Source of the DNA: Bradyrhizobium sp. CB3481
GTDB lineage: Bacteria > Pseudomonadota > Alphaproteobacteria > Rhizobiales > Xanthobacteraceae
DNA: 64,000 bases
Reading direction: 5' to 3'
NCBI RefSeq assembly: GCF_029714305.1
Contig: NZ_CP121647.1
Coordinates: forward strand, 7,770,501-7,834,500
Below, piece after piece: positions 33,712 to 42,679 of the stretch (position 1 is its first letter; the number at the start of each line of letters is the position of its first letter). The notes under the pieces were generated by a model that was not told the DNA's origin, did no database searches, and saw nothing but the letters and a program-made list of their open reading frames with translations. A program made the translations under genes and the position numbers.

Positions 33712-35088
33712 CTACAACCCCTCGGGCACCGACTGATCCCGCCCGATAAACGCACCCTGTTGTTTTAGCATCTGTTGCAACTTTTCAACCGCAATGTCGC
33801 GCGGAATCGTATTGCCGGACAGCGCCAATGACGCGGCGAGGCCAGCCGCCTCCCCCATCGCAAAGCAAGCGCCTGAGACCCGGGCCGCCGACTGGCCCTC
33901 ATGGGTCATCGAGGCGCAGCGGCCGGCCATCAGGAGGTTGTCGATGCCCTCGGGCACCAGCATGCGATAGGGCAATTCGTTGAAGCCGCGCGATTCCGGG
34001 ATCGGCGGGAACTTGAACACGACGTCGCCCGCGACATGCTGCTCCATCGGCCAGCCATTGACCCCGATCGAATCCTCGAACGAGGCGCAGCCGAGCACAT
34101 CCTCGCCCGACAGCATGTAGCCGCCGATCACACGCCGCGTCTCGCGGATGCCGAGTTGCGGCGGCAAATCGATGATGTAGGATTTTTCGAAGCCGGGCAC
34201 CGTGCGCAGGAATTCGAATGCGGCGAGCGCCTGCCGCCGCCCATCTATTTCGCCGCGCGTCATCTGGTCCGGGTCGATGCCGCTAACCGCGCTGCCGTCC
34301 TCGCGCGCGAGCTGGGTGAAATTGACCCGCCATTCGATCTGGGAACGCTGCGGCCGGACGATCGCGGTCTTGCGGGGAAAATGATGCGTGCCGGCGGCTT
34401 CCGCCTTTTCCATCAGCGCCGGGATGGTCCGCCAGGCCTCGCCCGCCTTCTCCGGATCGATGCCGTTGAGGCGGAACATCATCGACGGGTACATCATGCC
34501 ACCGGCATTGTCGCCGACTTCAAAGGGTGCGCCCGCCCAGGCCGCGAGATCGCCATCGCCCGAGCAATCGATAAAGATGCCGGCGCGTATTGCCTGTCGT
34601 CCGGCCTTGGTCTCCACCATCAGCGCGTCGATGCGCCGCGCTCCGTCCATCACCACGCCGGCGCCCAGCGCGTGAAAGAGAATGTCGACCTTGTGCGCGG
34701 CCAGTAGATCGTCCGCAGCGATCTTGTAGGCCGCGGTGTCATAGGCCTGTGCAAAGATCTTGCCGAGGATCAGATGCGGCGCGTTGAGCCCGTCCAGCCG
34801 GTCGATCCGCGCCAGCAGGTCGGAGGCGATGCCCTGCACCACCCGGTGCATTCCGCCATAAACATTGGCGTGCAGCCCGCAAAAATTGGTGACGCCAGCA
34901 GCCGTGCCCATGCCGCCGAGAAAACCGTAGCGCTCGATCAGCAGCGTCCGGCGCCCGGCGCGCGCTGCGGCCACCGCGGCCGCGATGCCGGCTGGCCCGC
35001 CGCCGAGCACAGCGACCTCGTACTCGCCGTAGAGCGGGATCTGGCGGGCGGGTTCTTCGATTGTCGTGGCCGTCACGGGCGCTTCCAT
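33712..35088 (-). CDS. FAD-dependent oxidoreductase (FAD_oxidored family)
   Basis: 458 residues from ATG 35088. The FAD motif GGGPAGIAAAVAAARAG lies near residues 30-46, with the acidic end of the second strand in LIERYGFLGG. The later FIDCSGDGDLAAWAGAPF and MLVPEGIDNLLMAGRCASM are typical of PF12831 proteins. Substrate unknown; such proteins are often found beside transporters and catabolic genes. A GTG at 35112 would add eight residues but lacks a ribosome site. It is divergent from the LysR gene, which is probably its regulator. Confidence 0.82.
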   Translation of the reverse strand: MEAPVTATTIEEPARQIPLYGEYEVAVLGGGPAGIAAAVAAARAGRRTLLIERYGFLGGMGTAAGVTNFCGLHANVYGGMHRVVQGIASDLLARIDRLDGLNAPHLILGKIFAQAYDTAAYKIAADDLLAAHKVDILFHALGAGVVMDGARRIDALMVETKAGRQAIRAGIFIDCSGDGDLAAWAGAPFEVGDNAGGMMYPSMMFRLNGIDPEKAGEAWRTIPALMEKAEAAGTHHFPRKTAIVRPQRSQIEWRVNFTQLAREDGSAVSGIDPDQMTRGEIDGRRQALAAFEFLRTVPGFEKSYIIDLPPQLGIRETRRVIGGYMLSGEDVLGCASFEDSIGVNGWPMEQHVAGDVVFKFPPIPESRGFNELPYRMLVPEGIDNLLMAGRCASMTHEGQSAARVSGACFAMGEAAGLAASLALSGNTIPRDIAVEKLQQMLKQQGAFIGRDQSVPEGL

Positions 35089-35123
35089 TCCCTTTGATCT
35101 CGTTGGGGACACTATGAATTGAT

Positions 35124-35154
35124 GCGCAATGCACTACAATCCACCAAATTGCGC
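35124..35154. promoter_or_regulatory. Inverted repeat in LysR divergent gap
   Basis: GCGCAAT (35124-35130) and ATTGCGC (35148-35154) are perfect seven-base inverted arms, 17 bases apart. They sit in the gap between the FAD oxidoreductase and LysR genes, the usual place for a LysR-type binding site. The spacing is longer than the classical T-N11-A box. Confidence 0.4.
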
Positions 35155-35183
35155 GATCAGCTTTCTCGAATCGTGAAAAGCGG

Positions 35184-36068
35184 ATGGATACGCTCACCAA
35201 TCTCCAGGCGTTTTTGGCTTCGGCCGATGCCGGCGGCTTTTCCGCCGCCGCCCGCAAGCTCCATGTTTCGACCTCGGTGGTGGCCAAGCGGGTCACGCAG
35301 CTCGAGGCGCAGATTGGGATCGCGCTGTTCCGCCGCTCGACCCGCCAGTTACGGTTGACCGAAGCGGGCCAGCAATATCTGCACCGCGCCCGCGGCGTGG
35401 TGGCCGACGTCGGCGATCTCCTCGCGCGCATGGGCGAGAAAGACCAAGATCTGGTCGATCACCTTCGCATCAAGGCTCCGACATCGCTCACCATTGCCCG
35501 GCTTGCCGATGCGTTCAGCGCATTCCAGACGCAGAACCCGCGGCTGAAGCTCGAGATCGTGCTGATCGATCGTCCCGTGGACCCGGTGACGGAAGGATTC
35601 GACATCGCCATCGGCGCTTTCCCGCATTCATTCGGCGGCGTGGTCGATGAACCGCTATGCTCGCTCAGGCGGCTGTTATGTGCATCGCCCGCCTATCTCG
35701 CGGCGCATGTCCTGCCGAAACACCCGCGCGATCTGGTCGAGCATCGATGCCTGAGTTTTCTGCCGACCGGATCGGAATGGACGTTTGACGGACCTCGAGG
35801 CCGGATCAACATCCAGGTGCGTCCGCTCCTGAGCTCGAACGAGGGCCATGTGCTGGTGAAGAGCGCGATCGCCGGCAACGGCATTGCCTTCATCTCACAT
35901 TACCTCGTGGCCGATGCGCTGAAGAGCGGCGCGCTGCAGGTGGTGCTGCCGGATTTCCAAATACCCGAACTTTGGGTCAAGGCCACCATTCCGGAGCGGC
36001 GCGTCAACGCCGCCGCGGTGCAGGCGCTGCTGCAGCAACTGAGACGTTCGCTTTCCCCGGCGCTCTAG
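35184..36068 (+). CDS. LysR-family transcriptional regulator
   Basis: 294 residues. The N-terminal winged helix is complete (MDTLTNLQAFLASADAGGFS, AARKLHVSTSVVAKRVTQLE, then IGIALFRRSTRQLRLTEAG), followed by a two-lobed effector domain. The QLEAQIG linker helix is also clear. It is divergent from the FAD oxidoreductase gene with about 95 bases between them, which suggests that it controls that gene. Its co-inducer cannot be read from sequence. The aspartate dehydrogenase gene is convergent downstream, 12 bases away. Confidence 0.93.
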   Translation: MDTLTNLQAFLASADAGGFSAAARKLHVSTSVVAKRVTQLEAQIGIALFRRSTRQLRLTEAGQQYLHRARGVVADVGDLLARMGEKDQDLVDHLRIKAPTSLTIARLADAFSAFQTQNPRLKLEIVLIDRPVDPVTEGFDIAIGAFPHSFGGVVDEPLCSLRRLLCASPAYLAAHVLPKHPRDLVEHRCLSFLPTGSEWTFDGPRGRINIQVRPLLSSNEGHVLVKSAIAGNGIAFISHYLVADALKSGALQVVLPDFQIPELWVKATIPERRVNAAAVQALLQQLRRSLSPAL

Positions 36069-36080
36069 GGCCGCAGCGCT

Positions 36081-36887
36081 TTACGTTCCGACCTGCAGCG
36101 GCGAGGTCAGCTTGCGCAGCGCCGCAATCACCGACAGCGCGGTGATGCGACCCGTCTTGGGATTCTCCGACGGGATGTTCTCGATCGACATCGAAAACGA
36201 GGCGGAATCGGAATCGACTCTGATTTGGTGACAGTTCCGCGTCACCGCCGGATCGGCCCAGATCTCGATTGTCGTGCGGTCGGGACCGATGCCCGCCAGC
36301 GACAATGCCGCCACCACGTTCACATTAGCCGGAAAGGCGGCGGCCGCGTCGCGCGCCGAACCCTTGAACACGCAGAGCGCCGAAGTCAGACCCTCGACGG
36401 AAATTCCGTTCTCGACGAGATAGGGCGCGCCGGCAAGACCCTTCGGCGGCTTGCGCGTCACCATCTGCACCGAATAAATCGTGCCCTCGGCCGCGGCCGA
36501 GACCGCATCGAAGCCGATCAGCGCGCCAGTCGGCACGATGATCTGGCCACCATGCGCCCGGGCGAGATCGATGAGATCGGGACGCGGCAACAGCGCGCTG
36601 GCGCTCAGCACCATCACCTGCTTGCCGGCGGTAAGCATCGGCCCGCAGATCTGGTCGAGGATGGCGGCCGGCGCGCATTCGACAACGAGGTCGGCATGCT
36701 CGGGCAGCGCATCGAGCGAAATCAGCGGGCACGAGATGCCCTCGCGATCGAGCCACGCTTTCGCCTTTGCAGGATCCCTGCTCGCGATCGCCGCAAGCGA
36801 GAGGCCCGGCAAGCCTTGCGCCAGCCTGCGCGCGACGGTTCGACCGATCTCACCAAGGCCGGCGATGGCGATACGTTTGGATGGCAA
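36081..36887 (-). CDS. nadX: L-aspartate dehydrogenase
   Basis: 268 residues. N-terminal Rossmann motif GLGEIG (10-15), then ASALLPRPDLIDLARAHGGQ and IVPTGALIGFDAVSAAAEG. The C-terminal block ANVNVVAALSLAGIGPDRT matches aspartate dehydrogenases, which oxidise aspartate to iminoaspartate with NAD(P)+, either for NAD synthesis or for nitrogen catabolism. The start is TTG 36887, supported by AGGAG nine bases upstream; no in-frame ATG is close. nadA, nadB and nadC are not adjacent, so its pathway role here is open. Confidence 0.85.
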   Translation of the reverse strand: MPSKRIAIAGLGEIGRTVARRLAQGLPGLSLAAIASRDPAKAKAWLDREGISCPLISLDALPEHADLVVECAPAAILDQICGPMLTAGKQVMVLSASALLPRPDLIDLARAHGGQIIVPTGALIGFDAVSAAAEGTIYSVQMVTRKPPKGLAGAPYLVENGISVEGLTSALCVFKGSARDAAAAFPANVNVVAALSLAGIGPDRTTIEIWADPAVTRNCHQIRVDSDSASFSMSIENIPSENPKTGRITALSVIAALRKLTSPLQVGT

Positions 36888-36993
36888 ATCCGATACTCCT
36901 GCGGCGGACGTTATAAGGCATGTCTACCGCCGCGCCGAATCCATCTTCACCAGCCGCTCATTGAGGCCCCTGCGATGACGTCCCGCGCTGCCG

Positions 36994-39024
36994 TCAGGCT
37001 GCGCGAATGGTCTGCAGAAAGTCGCTGACGTTGCTCTTCAGCGAAACGGCCTGCTGCCGAAGCGCCGCTGCAGCCGTAAGCGCGGCTTCGGCACCGGCGT
37101 CGGTCTCGCTGGCCACCGCGCGCACGTCGCTCATCTCCTGCGTGACCGCGGCGGTTCCGCTTGCCGCCTCTTCGACATTGCGCGCGATGTCGCCTGTCGC
37201 GGCGCCCTGCTCCTCGACTGCGGCGGCAACCGCCGAGGCGATTTCGGCCATTTCCTTGACCGTGGCACCGAATTGCGTGATTGCCGCCACCGTCTCGCCG
37301 GTGGCGCTCTGGATGGTTGCGATCTGGCTAGCGATCTGTTCCGTCGCCTGCGCGGTTTGCGACGCGAGATTCTTCACCTCGCTGGCGACGATCGCGAATC
37401 CCTTGCCGGCATCGCCGGCCCGCGCCGCCTCGATCGTCGCGTTCAGTGCCAGAAGGTTGGTCTGGCTTGCGATCGCCTGGATCAGCTGAACGATGGTGCC
37501 GATCTTTTCCGCGGCGCTGGACAGCCCGGCGATCAATTCGGAGGTCCGCTGCGTCTCGCCCGTTGCCCTGCTCGACACCGTGACGGAGCGCTGCACCTGG
37601 CTCGATATTTCACGGATGGAGGCGGCGAGTTGCTGAGTGGCAGAAGCAACCGTCTGAACATTCATCGACGCCTGCTCGGCGCGGGTTGCAACCGCTTCCG
37701 CAAGCCCCCGGCCGCGTTCGGCAACCCGTGCCAGCTCCTCGGCGCTGCGGCCCATCTCCTCCGCGCGGCCGCCAACGCCCGTAATCACGCCCTGCATGCC
37801 TTGCTCGAAGCGGCTGGCGAGCTCGGACATCATGCGCTGGCGATCCGCCTCGGCTGCGTCGTGTTGCGCTGCAGCTTCCCGTTCCATGCGGCGAACAGCC
37901 AGCGCGTTTTCACGGAATACCTCGACAGCTCGTGCCATGCGGCCGATCTCATCGCGCGACTCGCCACCCGGGATCGCATCGTCGAGCTCGCCCGCGGCAA
38001 GCGATTGCATCCTTTCCGTCATGCGGCGGATCGGACCGGAGACGCTGGCGCCGATCAGCCATGCCAGCACCGCGCCCAAAAGGAGAGCACCGGCCGCGCT
38101 GAAGATCACCGTCTGCTTCGTGTGCTGAACCGCAGCAGCCGTCTTCTCGCCCTGTTCGGCGCGCACCGCACCAAGTTTCGTGTTGATCTTGTTGACCTGC
38201 TCGTCGATCGCAGCACCGGCTTTCACCAGATCGGCTTGCTTCGCACGCAGATCGCCGGCAACCTTGACCACCTCGTCCAGCGCAGCGGCGTCAGCGGTGA
38301 TCGCGGCCTTCAGCGCCGCAACCAGCGACTTCAATTTGGCCTCTCCCGTGCCAGCAATTTCAGCTTCTGTGTCTGCGATTGCGAGCTGGACGTAGGTCAG
38401 CGCAAGCTTGGCGTCGTCGGCATCGGCCGTCGACAGCGTCTTTCCATATCGCATCACGGTGATCCGCAACGCGTCGACGACGGCGGCGAGCCGCATCGGG
38501 TTGACGAGGCGTTCCGGATCGGATCGGTTGGCAAGCGCGACCTGGATGCCGCCGACATTAAGCGCCGCGACGGCACCATGTGCGTCAGTTTTCGTCGTGG
38601 CGGCACGCAGCCGGTCGACGGCCTCCGCCGCCGCCGCAAACGAAGACCGGTAGGTCTCCAGCGCTGCCCGCACCGGACCGACGCCCTCCACGATGGTCGG
38701 CAACGTGCCGAACTGGCGTTCGATCTGGTCGGCCAGCTGGCCGACACGCGAGATCGCCTGCGTCGCAGCATCCTTGTCGCCAACATTCCAGGTCCGGATG
38801 AATTTCTCCACCGCGCCGTTTGCGCTGAGCAGCGCGGCGCGCACCTGCGACATGCCGGCGTCACCGGCGGCGCTGGTCACGAGTTCATTGACCGTCCCGC
38901 CGATTCGCTCGACCTGAACCATGGCGAAGCCGCCGAGCACGACGAGGAAGCTCAGGACCAGCGCGAAGCCGCCAAATACCCGCGGACGGACACCGATCCA
39001 GGACATCATAGAAGACAGTTTCAT
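36994..39024 (-). CDS. Methyl-accepting chemotaxis protein
   Basis: 676 residues. Transmembrane helix 1 (about 15-36), a mostly helical periplasmic sensor domain of some 270 residues, transmembrane helix 2 (about 308-328), HAMP (about 330-382) and the cytoplasmic signalling hairpin with tip [20 protein letters not shown]. The long helical sensor resembles helical-bimodular (HBM) type receptors, which often bind organic acids, sometimes through a binding protein. It starts 17 bases after the stop of a TRAP-type solute-binding protein gene on the same strand, so the pair is probably co-expressed. No CheB/CheR docking pentapeptide is seen at the C-terminus. Confidence 0.94.
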   Translation of the reverse strand: MKLSSMMSWIGVRPRVFGGFALVLSFLVVLGGFAMVQVERIGGTVNELVTSAAGDAGMSQVRAALLSANGAVEKFIRTWNVGDKDAATQAISRVGQLADQIERQFGTLPTIVEGVGPVRAALETYRSSFAAAAEAVDRLRAATTKTDAHGAVAALNVGGIQVALANRSDPERLVNPMRLAAVVDALRITVMRYGKTLSTADADDAKLALTYVQLAIADTEAEIAGTGEAKLKSLVAALKAAITADAAALDEVVKVAGDLRAKQADLVKAGAAIDEQVNKINTKLGAVRAEQGEKTAAAVQHTKQTVIFSAAGALLLGAVLAWLIGASVSGPIRRMTERMQSLAAGELDDAIPGGESRDEIGRMARAVEVFRENALAVRRMEREAAAQHDAAEADRQRMMSELASRFEQGMQGVITGVGGRAEEMGRSAEELARVAERGRGLAEAVATRAEQASMNVQTVASATQQLAASIREISSQVQRSVTVSSRATGETQRTSELIAGLSSAAEKIGTIVQLIQAIASQTNLLALNATIEAARAGDAGKGFAIVASEVKNLASQTAQATEQIASQIATIQSATGETVAAITQFGATVKEMAEIASAVAAAVEEQGAATGDIARNVEEAASGTAAVTQEMSDVRAVASETDAGAEAALTAAAALRQQAVSLKSNVSDFLQTIRAA

Positions 39025-39041
39025 GGTATTTCCGAAAGCTA

Positions 39042-40028
39042 CTAACGAGTGGACCGAATGGCGGCGATCAGATCCTTGCCGAAACGCTTTTCGAATTCCG
39101 GATCGAGCGGCTTGAGCGCGTCCAGGAAGGGCTGGCGGTCAATCGTCTCGATCACCTCCATGCCGCCTTTGCGCACTTGTTCGAGCCTAGGGGCGTCAAG
39201 CTGGGCCTGCCAGGTAACCTCGGCCGCCGCCTTGGCGGCCGCGATCAGCACCGCCTGGTCGGCAGCATCGAGCTGCTCGAACATCGCGCGATTGGCGACG
39301 AAGGCGATCGGTGCAAAGAAATGTCCGGTGAGGGTGAGGTATTTCTGGACTTCGTAAAACCGGCTGTTGGCAATCGTCGGCACCGGATTTTCCTGGCCGT
39401 CCAACCGTCCGTCCTTCAGCGCGGCGTAGACCAGCGGAAATTCCATGGGCACCACTTCCGCGCCCAGCGCCTTGAAGGTCATTGGATAGATGTCGTTCGG
39501 GATAACGCGGATCTTGAGTCCCTTGAGGTCGGCGGGTGTCCGAATCGGGTGCTTGGAATTCGTGATGTTGCGAAAGCCCTGCTTGCCAAGCGCCAACAAC
39601 GTCAGCCCTTTGTCGGCGAATTTGGCGGCGATCGCCGCGCCGATCGGACCTTGCGCCACCGCCTTGGCATGCGCCACGTCGCGAAACAGGAAGGGAACGT
39701 CAAACACGCCCAGTTCGGGAACGACCGAGCTGACGACGCCGCCGGAGATCACCGCCATATCGACGGCGCCGGATCTGGTCGCGGCAAGAACCGTGTTTTC
39801 GCTGCCTAGCGCCCCGCTCCCGCGGTAGTCGACGGCGATACGCTTGCCGGACAGCGCCAGCAGTTTCTGACGAAACTCGTCCGAACCGAATTGCTGCGGC
39901 GCCTGAGACTGCGAGTTGAATGCGAGCGAGATCAACCGGGGTGAAGCAATAGCCGGATGCGGCAGCAGCAGCGTTGACGCTGCAATCATCGATCCCGCTA
40001 TCCAAAAGCGTCTTAACTGTCTGCGCAT
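39042..40028 (-). CDS. TRAP transporter solute-binding protein (DctP family)
   Basis: 328 residues from ATG 40028; thirteen extra upstream codons in the open frame precede the natural signal peptide. Signal [20 protein letters not shown] to about residue 29. The mature protein has the DctP pattern: [35 protein letters not shown] and [19 protein letters not shown] with the carboxylate-binding arginine. Ligands are usually C4-dicarboxylates or sugar acids. No DctQ or DctM membrane gene is adjacent; the downstream neighbour is a chemoreceptor gene. It may serve sensing rather than, or in addition to, transport. Confidence 0.9.
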   Translation of the reverse strand: MRRQLRRFWIAGSMIAASTLLLPHPAIASPRLISLAFNSQSQAPQQFGSDEFRQKLLALSGKRIAVDYRGSGALGSENTVLAATRSGAVDMAVISGGVVSSVVPELGVFDVPFLFRDVAHAKAVAQGPIGAAIAAKFADKGLTLLALGKQGFRNITNSKHPIRTPADLKGLKIRVIPNDIYPMTFKALGAEVVPMEFPLVYAALKDGRLDGQENPVPTIANSRFYEVQKYLTLTGHFFAPIAFVANRAMFEQLDAADQAVLIAAAKAAAEVTWQAQLDAPRLEQVRKGGMEVIETIDRQPFLDALKPLDPEFEKRFGKDLIAAIRSTR

Positions 40029-40242
40029 GTCACACCATTGCCTTGGCCGTGATCGCAGACCTACCAAACAATTATGGTTAAGGTCTTAAGGCGCCCTGCC
40101 CTTTCGACCAAAGAAGCGGGCCGCTACGCGACGGGCGACGCTTTGGGGCGGCGTTCCGGCGCTGGAACGGCAACTGCCAAAGCCTGGCTGTGGCCGCATG
40201 CGCGTCCTTTTTGGCGGACGCCATCGGTGCATCGCCGGCCTG

Positions 40243-41043
40243 CTAAGCCTTGCCTCCCCAATTCGCCGCGCGCTTTTCCGCAAACGACGCCAGCCCCTCC
40301 GACGCCTCGTTCGTTTGCCGCCGTGCCGAATGCATTTTCACCAGCCGTGCATAGGCTGCGTCATCGACTCCCATGCCGCCGAACGAGCTTTCCATCGCCA
40401 GCGCCTTGGTCTCGGCCAACGCTTCGGGACCGTTGGCGAGCAACTGCTCGACGACCTTGGCGCCCGCGATCTCCAGATCAGCCAGCGGCACCACCTCGTG
40501 CACCAGGCCAATGCGGCGCGCCTCCTCCGCGCCGAACCGTTCGCCTGTCAGCGCATAGCGGCGCACCTGGCGGACGCCGATGGCGTCGCAGAGCTGCGGG
40601 ATGATGATCGCGGCCGTCAGACCCCAGCGCACTTCAGTGATCGAGAACATCGCATTGTCGGCTGCGATCACGACGTCACAGGCCGAGATCACCCCGGTGC
40701 CGCCGCCGAAACAGCCGCCCTGCACCAGCGCCACCGTCGGGATTGGCAGCGTGTTCAGCCGCTGCACTGCCTCGAACGTCGCGCGCGACACCGCCTCATT
40801 CTCTTCGGCCGATTTCGGCCGCACGCCATTGATCCATTTCAGATCGGCGCCGGCCTGGAAATGCCTGCCGTTTCCCTTAAGCACGACGAGGCGAAGGTTC
40901 GGCTTCTTGCCAAGCTCGTCCATTGCGGCGAGCACGCCGCCGATCAGTCCGCCATCATAAGCGTTGTTCACCTCGGGGCGATTGAGCGTGACGGTCGCGA
41001 CACCGCGCGCGTCGAGATTCCATAGGACGGGATTGGCAGTCAT
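40243..41043 (-). CDS. Enoyl-CoA hydratase/isomerase family protein
   Basis: 266 residues of the crotonase fold. Oxyanion-hole segments are around GNGRHFQAGADLKW and QGGCFGGGTGVISACDVVIA. An acidic residue in the EVRWGLTAA stretch fits a hydratase such as methylglutaconyl-CoA or isohexenylglutaconyl-CoA hydratase. It acts on a CoA thioester; the exact substrate is uncertain. AAGAGG lies seven bases before ATG 41043. It stands alone in the same orientation as its neighbours. Confidence 0.88.
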   Translation of the reverse strand: MTANPVLWNLDARGVATVTLNRPEVNNAYDGGLIGGVLAAMDELGKKPNLRLVVLKGNGRHFQAGADLKWINGVRPKSAEENEAVSRATFEAVQRLNTLPIPTVALVQGGCFGGGTGVISACDVVIAADNAMFSITEVRWGLTAAIIIPQLCDAIGVRQVRRYALTGERFGAEEARRIGLVHEVVPLADLEIAGAKVVEQLLANGPEALAETKALAMESSFGGMGVDDAAYARLVKMHSARRQTNEASEGLASFAEKRAANWGGKA

Positions 41044-41119
41044 CGGCAGCCTCTTTGTTCGGCATTCTTGTTATGCCGAACAGTAGGCCGGGATCGCAGT
41101 CGATGTCACGGCTGCCGAA

Positions 41120-42472
41120 CTACCTTCGGCCGTATCGCTGCATCATATCTGCCCTGTCGGCAACCGAGGTCCGCCGCGGGCCGATCGCCTCGAATTGCGC
41201 CTTCTGCTCGTCGTTCAAGGTCGCATAGAAGTCATCGAGCGCCGTTCGCACCTGCTTGACTGCCTGCAGCATGACATCCAGCCGTTTGCCGGTCGCCGCG
41301 AGCCGTGCCGTCGGCGTGGCCGCTTCCTCAGGTCGGCACGAGGTAGCGAGCATATCGGCAGCCTTGGTGCTGGCATCCTGCAGCGCCGTCAGCTTGGCAC
41401 GCTGGGTATCCGCCGGGCGTAGCCTCGTCTCGATTTCCTCGGTCGGCCATCGCAGGCTGGAGGATTGCGTGACGTCGCAAGGCGGCGCCAACGATCTGCT
41501 GCGGCGTCGCTCGGTCTTGCGTTCCTGATCTTCCGCCACCGCGTTCAGCCGGGCCTTCTGCTCGTCATTCAAAAGACCGTATAGCTTCTCCAGCGGCGGC
41601 TGAACGGTCGCGACGCCCGCGATCATCGCTTCGATCCGCTGCTGCATTGAGGCCAGCCGGCCCGAGGCTGTCAGTGCGATCGAGCTCGGGCACGCCGCCT
41701 TGATCTTCTGTGCCGAAGTCACCGATGCATTGGCGAGATCGTCGAGCGCAGCGCGTTGCGCCTCGGTCGGATCGATGGTCTGCGCAATGAGGTCGATCGG
41801 CAAGCCTGCGATTTCGCGGCTGTCCTCGCCGCAGAGCAGCGCCAGCCGGTCCGGACCGCCGGCAGCATCGCGCGGCGGCAGGTAGCCGGAAAGGCCCTGA
41901 TAGTCATAGGGTCCGAACAGGCCGGCATAGATGTCGTCATAGCCATAATACCAGAACGGCGCGCCGATGCGCGGTCCCCACAACGCATAATCATAGATAT
42001 CGAAATAAGCGAACGGCCAGAACAGCGGCCCGACCCAGCCGTACCCGCCATTGCCGTGCCGCCACCAGCCGCCGCCCCGGCCGCGCCCGTATTGCCAGCC
42101 GGCCAGCGCCGCGCCGGCGGTGACGCTGGCGCGCATGGCGGGGCTATGCAGCGCGGCAGTATGACGATAGCTGCGGGCGAGCGCGCGCGAGTTCATCGCG
42201 CGGCCGCTTCCGGCAAAATTCATGCGCTGCGCCGAGAACGAGCGGTGCGCTGAAAATCCGCGGTGTGCGGATCTGGCGTGAAAATGGCCGCCGTGATGCC
42301 GCCCGCCGAAATGGTGCCCGTGACCGCCACCACGATGACCGCCACCACGATGACCGCCGCCGTGTCCGCCCCCGTGGCCACCGCCATGTCCACCTTTCGC
42401 AATCGCGAAATCGGTCACGCACAGCGCCGTCGCGAAAACAATGGCCGCGATTCCTAACGCGATCTTTGACAT
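41120..42472 (-). CDS. Spy/CpxP-like (LTXXQ) periplasmic protein with His/Gly-rich N-terminus
   Basis: 450 residues from ATG 42472 (GAGGGG upstream); forty extra codons in the open frame lack a signal peptide. The signal peptide ends near residue 25 (DFAIAKG). It is followed by a repetitive Gly/His block made of GGHGGG and HRGGG units (about 26-70). A Trp/Tyr/Gly-rich segment is next, then two LTXXQ-like helical modules, each ending LNDEQKA (around 322 and 440). Spy/CpxP proteins are periplasmic chaperones that bind envelope-stress sensors; the histidine run suggests zinc, nickel or copper binding. Two modules in one chain are more than the single one of E. coli Spy. Confidence 0.75.
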   Translation of the reverse strand: MSKIALGIAAIVFATALCVTDFAIAKGGHGGGHGGGHGGGHRGGGHRGGGHGHHFGGRHHGGHFHARSAHRGFSAHRSFSAQRMNFAGSGRAMNSRALARSYRHTAALHSPAMRASVTAGAALAGWQYGRGRGGGWWRHGNGGYGWVGPLFWPFAYFDIYDYALWGPRIGAPFWYYGYDDIYAGLFGPYDYQGLSGYLPPRDAAGGPDRLALLCGEDSREIAGLPIDLIAQTIDPTEAQRAALDDLANASVTSAQKIKAACPSSIALTASGRLASMQQRIEAMIAGVATVQPPLEKLYGLLNDEQKARLNAVAEDQERKTERRRSRSLAPPCDVTQSSSLRWPTEEIETRLRPADTQRAKLTALQDASTKAADMLATSCRPEEAATPTARLAATGKRLDVMLQAVKQVRTALDDFYATLNDEQKAQFEAIGPRRTSVADRADMMQRYGRR

Positions 42473-42679
42473 GGCACGTCCCCTCATCGTCGCACGTCTC
42501 ATTGTCGCTAGGCCGCAAACTTGACGGCAAGGTGATGAACGCCGACGGAATACCAAAAGTTCCCGAAATGCCTGGGGCTGCGCCCGCCGCAACCCGCCCT
42601 GTGGGGTCCGGCGGTTGCGCCCAAGCAGAGCTTCGTGAAAACTGGCAGCGCCACTCCTTCTCAGCGGGATTTCTCATCC

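Noticed and set aside
37273..39045. 590-residue plus-strand frame opposite the chemoreceptor
   Set aside because: Antisense of a textbook chemoreceptor; low-complexity Arg/Asp-rich translation.
42290..42390. Short tandem repeat that could be mistaken for a CRISPR or minisatellite
   Set aside because: It is in frame and encodes the Gly/His block of the Spy-like protein; units are too short and contiguous for CRISPR. No CRISPR array was seen in the window.
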